From the NCBI RefSeq assembly GCF_963675965.1, contig NZ_OY780935.1:2468501-2532500 (forward strand): a stretch of 64,000 nt of DNA. Direction: 5' to 3'. Source of the DNA: an uncultured Celeribacter sp. GTDB taxonomy: Bacteria; Pseudomonadota; Alphaproteobacteria; Rhodobacterales; Rhodobacteraceae. Positions 58,751-64,000 of this stretch are shown in pieces (the stretch's first letter is position 1; the number at the start of each line of letters is the position of its first letter). The position numbers were made by a program, and so were the translations under genes. Under the pieces are notes generated by a model. It worked only from the letters and a program-made list of their open reading frames with translations, searched no databases and was not told the DNA's origin.

Positions 58751-60289
58751 ATGACGGCTGTGACAGTGACATTTTCCCATGACCAGGCAGAGGCCTTTGA
58801 CGCCATCAGCGAGATGCTGAAGGCGGTTGGCGTCGATCTGGACGAGGGGCAGCACACCCCGCTGGGGGCCGGTAAAACACAGGTGCGCGCGGTGATCGGC
58901 AAGGCCGGATCTGGCAAGACATTGTTGCTTGCACAGCTCTACAAGGCATTGGAAGAGGCAGGCGTCGATATTGTGTCCGGAGACTGGGAAGGGCGCAAAA
59001 AGAAAGACCGCCGAACACTGGCCATTCTGGCCCCGACCAACAAGGCTGCGTCGGTTTTGCGCAACCGAGGTGTGCCCGCGACGACGATCCACCGCATTCT
59101 CTACACGCCGGTCTATGATCCGGAATACGAAAAGATTGCGGAATGGCTGGCTGGCAATGGTGAGCGGCCCGAAGTGGAAGGGCTGACGGATGAGGCGCTC
59201 GACCGCGCTTATGCCTTTTATCAGAACAACAAATCCATTCCCGGCGCCCTTGCTGCGGCGGGACTGCGTGGCTCTGATTTCATTACGGGCTGGAAGCGCC
59301 GTGACGATCCGCTCGACATCGGGTTTGTCGACGAAAGTTCGATGCTCGACAAGCGACAGTTCGAGGATCTGCAGGAGATCTTTCCCACGCTGGTTCTGTT
59401 CGGCGATCCGGCTCAGCTCGCGCCGGTCAATCAGGCCGGGGAAATGGTCTTTGACGGCCTGCCCGACAACACCAAACATATTTTGCATCGCATTCACCGG
59501 CAGGCGCAGGACAATCCGATCCTGGATCTGGCGCATGCTCTGGCCGATCCGCAGCTGGGCTTCGATCAGTTCGAAAGCATGATCGAAGAGGCCGCTGCCC
59601 GCGACGATCGTGTGGTTTACGCCGGGCGGGTGGAAAGCGATCTGATGGCGCGTTCTCCCGTTCTGGTTTGGCGTAATGCGACGCGCATCCGGTTGATCCA
59701 GGCATTTCGCAATGTCTATGGCGCGCCTGCGGATGCACTCTTGCCGGGCGAGCCCCTGATTTGTGACGGGATCGAACTGCCGACGAAACACCGCAAGCGG
59801 CGGCTCGACCTTGAGGCCCGTGGCCTGATCAAAGGCGCGCAGGTGGTCTATCTGGGGCCGGGGCGCAAGCCGGGGTTTTCGCGCCTGCATGTCATGGGGG
59901 CGGAAGATCCGAATATCTCGGCTGCCTCAATCGTGAAGATCGAATTTCCCGACGAGGAAGAACCCTTCATACCCTATGCCGCGCGGATGGGGGCGGCGTT
60001 TTTGCACGGTGCCGCTGTGACCATCCACAAGGCGCAGGGGTCGCAGTGGGAAAACGTGCAGGTTTTTGCTCCCGACATTTTCGCGGCGGCACGCGCCGGG
60101 CGGATGGAAGCAGGTCTGCCGCTTTGGAAACGCCTGGCCTATGTGGCGATCACGCGCGCGGAAACGCGGCTGTTCTGGGTGACCCGGGCGCGTTTGGCCA
60201 AGCCCTCGGGGCCACTTGAAATCGCGGATCTGACCGCCAAGGAAGCCGCGGCCCTGACGCTGGACATGCAGACCGACAACGGATTGTGA
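58751..60289 (+). CDS. RecD/Dda-like ATP-dependent DNA helicase
   Basis: A 512-residue superfamily 1 helicase. Walker A is IGKAGSGKT (residues 49-57), motif II is FVDESSM, APTNKAA gives motif Ia, FGDPAQLAPV motif III, and the C-terminal TIHKAQGSQWENV plus YVAITRAETRLFWV form motifs V and VI. It has no RecB/RecC partner and lacks the extra N-terminal domain of RecD2, so it is a stand-alone helicase of the Dda type. It lies 56 bases behind luxI on the same strand. Confidence 0.88.
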   Translation: MTAVTVTFSHDQAEAFDAISEMLKAVGVDLDEGQHTPLGAGKTQVRAVIGKAGSGKTLLLAQLYKALEEAGVDIVSGDWEGRKKKDRRTLAILAPTNKAASVLRNRGVPATTIHRILYTPVYDPEYEKIAEWLAGNGERPEVEGLTDEALDRAYAFYQNNKSIPGALAAAGLRGSDFITGWKRRDDPLDIGFVDESSMLDKRQFEDLQEIFPTLVLFGDPAQLAPVNQAGEMVFDGLPDNTKHILHRIHRQAQDNPILDLAHALADPQLGFDQFESMIEEAAARDDRVVYAGRVESDLMARSPVLVWRNATRIRLIQAFRNVYGAPADALLPGEPLICDGIELPTKHRKRRLDLEARGLIKGAQVVYLGPGRKPGFSRLHVMGAEDPNISAASIVKIEFPDEEEPFIPYAARMGAAFLHGAAVTIHKAQGSQWENVQVFAPDIFAAARAGRMEAGLPLWKRLAYVAITRAETRLFWVTRARLAKPSGPLEIADLTAKEAAALTLDMQTDNGL

Positions 60290-60344
60290 TCCCAGCCTGC
60301 AACCGGGTTGCTGCTGATTAGCGCCACAGCCTGCCCACTGTGGA

Positions 60345-61094
60345 TTACTTGCGGATCAGCCGGAATACCTCGGACGCGCCCCATCCGCAGAACCCTGCGA
60401 TGGCCAGGGCCATCAGGCCGTAGAGCAAGGCGTTCTGATAGGCGAGCGTGTAGAGCCAGCGTTCAATGCCGACCTTCTGCACGTTGATCGAGGTGCCATA
60501 GCTGTCGATCACCTTGCCGCCGCGCAGCAGGAAAATGCGGGTGGTATAGCCGCCTTCGACGATGTTGGCTGGCAGGGCGATCGACGTTTCGAACAGGGTA
60601 TCCTGATTCAGCATCACTTCGGATTCGCGCAGACGGTACAGATCGGCGTTCTGGCGCAGCCGAACCAGCGCTTCGCGCGCAGGCGACCCACGCAGGCCGG
60701 GCAGGATGCGTTTGTCCGTGGTGATTTTCCACAGGCTGTCGGTCAGCGGGGGCAGAATGGCCTCCAGCGGACGGGTCGAGGCCACGGTGTAAAAGGTCGG
60801 GGTATGGCCAATGACCTCGGCTTCGACGTTGATCCAGATGCCGAAACGGCGATCCTTGCGGCGGATCGTTTCGACCTTCTCGGGACCGGCGACGGTGATG
60901 ATCACATCCAGCGGGCTGTCCTGGGGGATCGGCTCTTCGCGTTTGATCGCGCCATAGACGAGGATTTCGGAGCCGTCGAAATTGGTTGTGATCGACACCC
61001 GGTTCTGGCTCAGCGCGGCGACGACGCTTTCGGCCTGCAGGGGCAGGGGGAGCGCCATGACGCAAAGGATCAGGAGGGCGAACAGTTGTCTCAT
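60345..61094 (-). CDS. TIGR02186 family membrane-anchored protein
   Basis: A 249-residue protein with an N-terminal signal peptide (ending about LQAES), a periplasmic domain with SVVAALSQNRVSITTNFDGSEILVYGAIKREEPIP, and one C-terminal membrane helix (ALLYGLMALAIAGFCGWGASEVF). It matches the TIGR02186 family, regularly found next to TauE/SafE permeases in Alphaproteobacteria. Its start overlaps the stop of the permease gene (TGATG). The pair probably works together in transport or sensing of a sulphur anion. Confidence 0.85.
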   Translation of the reverse strand: MRQLFALLILCVMALPLPLQAESVVAALSQNRVSITTNFDGSEILVYGAIKREEPIPQDSPLDVIITVAGPEKVETIRRKDRRFGIWINVEAEVIGHTPTFYTVASTRPLEAILPPLTDSLWKITTDKRILPGLRGSPAREALVRLRQNADLYRLRESEVMLNQDTLFETSIALPANIVEGGYTTRIFLLRGGKVIDSYGTSINVQKVGIERWLYTLAYQNALLYGLMALAIAGFCGWGASEVFRLIRK

Positions 61095-62002
61095 CACGCT
61101 TCCAGTGAATAAAGTTCAGCGGGCGGGATGAGCAGGTCTAGGCCGAGTTTGAAACAGACCAGCAGCACCAGGAGCGCCAGCAGGATGCGCAGTTGCTCCG
61201 CCTTGAGTTTCAACCCGATCTGCGCCCCGATCTGCGCGCCGATCACCCCGCCGAACAGCAGAAGGAATGCCAGCATCACATCTACTGTGTGGTTGGTGTA
61301 GGCATGCAGCATCGTGGTGAAGCCTGCGGTGAAAATGATCTGGAACAGCGAGGTGCCGATGACAACCTTCGTGGGCATGCCCAGCAGATAGATCATCGCG
61401 GGCACCATGATGAACCCGCCGCCCACGCCCATAACCGCGCCCAGAATGCCGACCATGATCCCTACGCCGATCGGGGGGATCGCAGAGATATAGAGACCAG
61501 AGGCGCGGAACTTCATCTTGAAAGGCATCTTATGCACCCAAAGGTGTTTCTTGCGCTGGGGACGGTTGCCGGGGTGGCCACGGGCGCGGCGAATCGCATT
61601 GATGGATTCGATCAGCATCAGAAAGCCGATAATCCCGAGGAACACGACGTAGCATAGGCTCACCAGCAGATCGACCTGACCGATGGCCTTGAGCATGTTG
61701 AAAATCTGGATACCGATGGCCGAGCCGATCAGGCCACCGCCCAGCAGCACAAATCCCATTTTCAGATCGACGGTCTTGCGCTTGAAATGTGTCAGCACGC
61801 CAGAGACAGACGAGGCCACGATCTGGTTGGCAGAGGTGGCGACGGCGACAGCGGGTGGAATACCGACGAAGAACAGCAGTGGTGTGATCAGAAAGCCGCC
61901 TCCAACGCCGAACATGCCCGAAAGGATACCGACAATGCCGCCAATACCCAAAAGGGTGAAGGCATTCACCGAGACTTCTGCGATGGGGAGGAAGATCTGC
62001 AT
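61094..62002 (-). CDS. TauE/SafE-family permease (sulphite/sulphur-anion exporter type)
   Basis: A 302-residue membrane protein with about eight helices and the family repeats GIVGILSGMFGVGGGFLITPLLFF and VGILGAVMGVGGGFIMVPAMIYLLG. This long form with a partner TIGR02186 protein is usually called a sulphite exporter. I prefer the start at 62002 (MQIFLPIAEVSVN), the usual family start; an ATG at 62041 is possible. It overlaps the TIGR02186 gene by one base. Confidence 0.88.
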   Translation of the reverse strand: MQIFLPIAEVSVNAFTLLGIGGIVGILSGMFGVGGGFLITPLLFFVGIPPAVAVATSANQIVASSVSGVLTHFKRKTVDLKMGFVLLGGGLIGSAIGIQIFNMLKAIGQVDLLVSLCYVVFLGIIGFLMLIESINAIRRARGHPGNRPQRKKHLWVHKMPFKMKFRASGLYISAIPPIGVGIMVGILGAVMGVGGGFIMVPAMIYLLGMPTKVVIGTSLFQIIFTAGFTTMLHAYTNHTVDVMLAFLLLFGGVIGAQIGAQIGLKLKAEQLRILLALLVLLVCFKLGLDLLIPPAELYSLEA

Positions 62003-62082
62003 GGGGGTGTCTTTCTCGGCGTCTTTTATCCAGAAATGCATTGAATCGCCTGTGGCGTCAAACGCTCTGCCTGAGGAACGAA

Positions 62083-62110
62083 AAAAAGCGGGCCGTGTGG
62101 CCCGCTTTTT
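62083..62110. terminator. Bidirectional terminator
   Basis: AAAAAGCGGGCC (62083-62094) and GGCCCGCTTTTT (62099-62110) form a 12-base stem with a 4-base loop. It ends the ABC transporter operon on the minus strand and isolates the TauE gene. Confidence 0.92.
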
Positions 62111-62125
62111 CCGGATACTGTGGCT

Positions 62126-63088
62126 TTATCGTTCCTTTACGTAAGGCGAGCCGCCAGCCCGCGGGGGAATCGCCTTGCCGACGAAACCCGCCAGAATGAT
62201 CACGGTCAGGATGTAGGGCAGGGCCTGCATGAATTGCACCGGGATCGTGATCTCGCCCATCGAGATCGACTGGTAGCGGTTGCCGATGGCCTCCAGAAGA
62301 CCGAACAGCAGCGTGGCAGAAAGCGCGTACCAGGGCCGCCACTTGGCAAAGATCAGCGCAGCCAGCGCGATATAGCCACGACCTGCGGACATGTCTTTGA
62401 CAAAACCCGCCGCCAGCGAGGCTAGGTAGGTGCCTGCCATGCCGCACAGCACACCGGCGATCACCAGCGACAGGTAGCGCAGCCGCACAACCGACACACC
62501 GGCGGTGTCCACCGCACCGGGGTTTTCGCCCACCGCACGCAGGCGCAGCCCGAAGCGCGTGCGATAGAGTACCCACCAGGACAGCGGCACCGCCGCCAGC
62601 GCGAAATAGGTCAGCGCGGTGTGGCCTGAAATCAGCTCGTCATAGGCCGGACCAATGAACGATACATCGGCCAGCGCATCCGAAAACGGCAGGTTCCAGC
62701 CCTGAAAGCGGGCGCTGCTGTCCAGAGAGGGCGTGCGTCCGCCAAGCCCGAACCAGCTCTGGCCGACAACCACGGTCATGCCTGCCGCGAGAAAGTTCAG
62801 AGCAACGCCTGAAATCAGCTGATCGCCGTTAAAGGTGATCGAGGCCAGACCGTGCAGCATCGAAAAAGCCAGAGAGGCCGCGATCCCGGCCAGCAGGCCC
62901 AGCCAGATCGATCCGGTGACATAGGCCACGGCACCTGACATGAAGGCTGCGGCCAGTAGCTTGCCTTCAAGGCCGATATCGACCACGCCGGCGCGTTCGG
63001 AAAAGAGGCCGGCCAGACAGGTCAGAAGCAGCGGCGTGGCCAGACGCACGGTACTGTCGAGGATCTGGATGATCGTCAGATAGTCCAT
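62126..63088 (-). CDS. ABC transporter permease, nucleoside/sugar type (NupQ/YufQ-like)
   Basis: A 320-residue permease of the BPD_transp_2 family with about nine helices, beginning TVRLATPLLLTCLAGLFSERAGVVDIGLEGKLL, the signature of the second permease of BMP-type nucleoside ABC importers. RLRAVGENPGAVDTAGVSV is the usual cytoplasmic loop that contacts the ATPase. It follows the partner permease with one base between stop and start. GAAGGAGGC precedes the ATG. Purine nucleosides are the usual substrate for this family; related transporters carry other compounds. Confidence 0.9.
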   Translation of the reverse strand: MDYLTIIQILDSTVRLATPLLLTCLAGLFSERAGVVDIGLEGKLLAAAFMSGAVAYVTGSIWLGLLAGIAASLAFSMLHGLASITFNGDQLISGVALNFLAAGMTVVVGQSWFGLGGRTPSLDSSARFQGWNLPFSDALADVSFIGPAYDELISGHTALTYFALAAVPLSWWVLYRTRFGLRLRAVGENPGAVDTAGVSVVRLRYLSLVIAGVLCGMAGTYLASLAAGFVKDMSAGRGYIALAALIFAKWRPWYALSATLLFGLLEAIGNRYQSISMGEITIPVQFMQALPYILTVIILAGFVGKAIPPRAGGSPYVKER

Positions 63089-63089
63089 C

Positions 63090-64000
63090 TTACGCCTCCT
63101 TCTTTTTGTTCAGGGCCAGAAACAGTTTTTCCAGCGGGCTGCGCACCATGTTGTCGAGCGCGCCGGTGAACATGATGACCAGCGCCTGAATGACGACGAC
63201 GAGTTCGCGCGGGATCGATTCCCAAAAGGCCAGCTCGGCGCCCCCCTGATAGAGAAAGCCAAACAGCAGTGCGGCGAGCACGATTCCGATTGGGTGGTTG
63301 CGGCCCATCAGCGCCACAGCGATCCCGATAAAGCCCGCGCCTTCGACGGCGTTGTCGATAAGCCGCTCGGCTTCGCCCATCACATTGTTGATGGCCATCA
63401 GTCCGGCCAGCGCGCCCGAGATCAGCATGGCGATCACCACGATGCGCACCGGGCGGATGCCTGCGTATTTCGCTGCGGTTTCCGATTGACCATAAGCCCG
63501 GATTTCATAGCCCAGACGGGTGCGCCAGATCAGGAAATAGAACCCGACGGCGGCCAGAATGGCGATGATGAACGAGACGTTGACCGGCGAGTTCTTGTTG
63601 AAGTTGATCCCGAAGGGCGCCAACATTTCATGGAAGGTCGGCAGATGCGCACCGGGTCCAAAATTGGCACTTTCGGTGGCCATGGAGCCCGGCACCTTGA
63701 GATAGTTCAGCAGCACATATCCGATCAGCGCCGAGGCGATGAAGTTGAACATGATGGTGGTGATCACGATGTGGCTGCCGCGTTTGGCCTGCAGCCAAGC
63801 CGGGATAAAGGCCCAGGCGGCCCCAAACAGCGCAGAACCGATCATGGCAAAGACCAGAGCCACGGTCCAATGCGGCCACGGTACGGCCAGACAGACCAAA
63901 GCCACACCAAGCCCGCCCAAAGCGGCCTGACCTTCGGACCCGATGTTGAACAGCCGCGCGTGATAGGCCACGGCCACGGACAATCCGGTGAAGATGAAGT
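63090..64000 (-). CDS. ABC transporter permease, nucleoside type (NupP/YufP-like), cut by the window edge
   Basis: The frame is open to the window end, and the upstream part reads FIFTGLSVAVAYHARLFNIGSEGQAALGGLG, which is interior family sequence, so the start lies outside. The visible 302 residues hold about eight helices and the loop EIRAYGQSETAAKYAGIRP. It pairs with the permease encoded next. The ATPase and binding-protein genes should lie beyond the edge. Confidence 0.9.
   Translation of the reverse strand, partial: FIFTGLSVAVAYHARLFNIGSEGQAALGGLGVALVCLAVPWPHWTVALVFAMIGSALFGAAWAFIPAWLQAKRGSHIVITTIMFNFIASALIGYVLLNYLKVPGSMATESANFGPGAHLPTFHEMLAPFGINFNKNSPVNVSFIIAILAAVGFYFLIWRTRLGYEIRAYGQSETAAKYAGIRPVRIVVIAMLISGALAGLMAINNVMGEAERLIDNAVEGAGFIGIAVALMGRNHPIGIVLAALLFGFLYQGGAELAFWESIPRELVVVIQALVIMFTGALDNMVRSPLEKLFLALNKKKEA

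Overview
The window looks like chromosome of a marine-type alphaproteobacterium of the order Rhodobacterales (roseobacter/Rhodobacter group). The main evidence is the block lpd, sucBADC, mdh, mcl2, nnrU, mch, sdhCDAB followed by ecm and ccr (ethylmalonyl-CoA pathway). This gene content and order is known from Rhodobacter sphaeroides relatives. TRAP transporters with CPxC-type binding proteins, a FYDLN-acid protein and a LuxR/LuxI pair with a small upstream ORF agree with this. I cannot name the genus from sequence alone.

Bases 1 to about 24175 are an accessory catabolic region. After the end of a beta-barrel protein come, on the minus strand, an IclR regulator, a TetR regulator and a phthalate-dioxygenase-reductase-type flavoprotein (PFOR). 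Divergent from these runs a long plus-strand series: SDR, serine hydrolase, TRAP transporter A, an M29/NicX-like protein, aldehyde dehydrogenase, GMC oxidoreductase, a CYP199-like P450, a second PFOR, a periplasmic SMP-30/lactonase-like protein, a second SDR, TRAP transporter B and an MFS pump. A second IclR gene (minus) and a second P450 (plus) close the region. It carries two of nearly everything (TRAP, SDR, P450, PFOR, IclR) and no separate ferredoxin. I read it as uptake and oxidative breakdown of an unidentified organic substrate. A TAGAC-N4-GTCTA palindrome occurs both at the divergent SDR/PFOR-A promoter and upstream of the distal P450, so these units may share one regulator. A truncated VOC-fold gene butts against the neighbouring core ATPase gene and marks the right edge.

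Bases 24168 to about 47340 hold housekeeping genes and the TCA block: AAA ATPase, tRNA-Ala(GGC), FYDLN protein, SprT-like metallopeptidase, a GntR/FCD regulator that is probably AkgR, thioesterase, SDR, lpd, four small envelope genes, sucB, sucA, sucD, sucC, mdh, a TauE permease, mcl2, nnrU, a DUF1737 protein, mch and sdhCDAB. Perfect GTGATCAC octamers lie in front of the GntR gene, as a pair upstream of sucC and as a pair upstream of sdhC. A second motif with a CG centre (GTTAGCG...) lies upstream of mdh and sdhC. These suggest two TCA regulators.

Bases 47400 to 64000 contain creD, a flavin dehydrogenase, small proteins, an aldo/keto reductase, deoD, the divergent pair ecm/ccr with shared TTGCG-type motifs (an exact 11-mer also occurs before mcl2), the luxR/luxI quorum-sensing genes, a RecD-like helicase, a TIGR02186/TauE pair and two permeases of a nucleoside-type ABC transporter, the last cut by the window edge.
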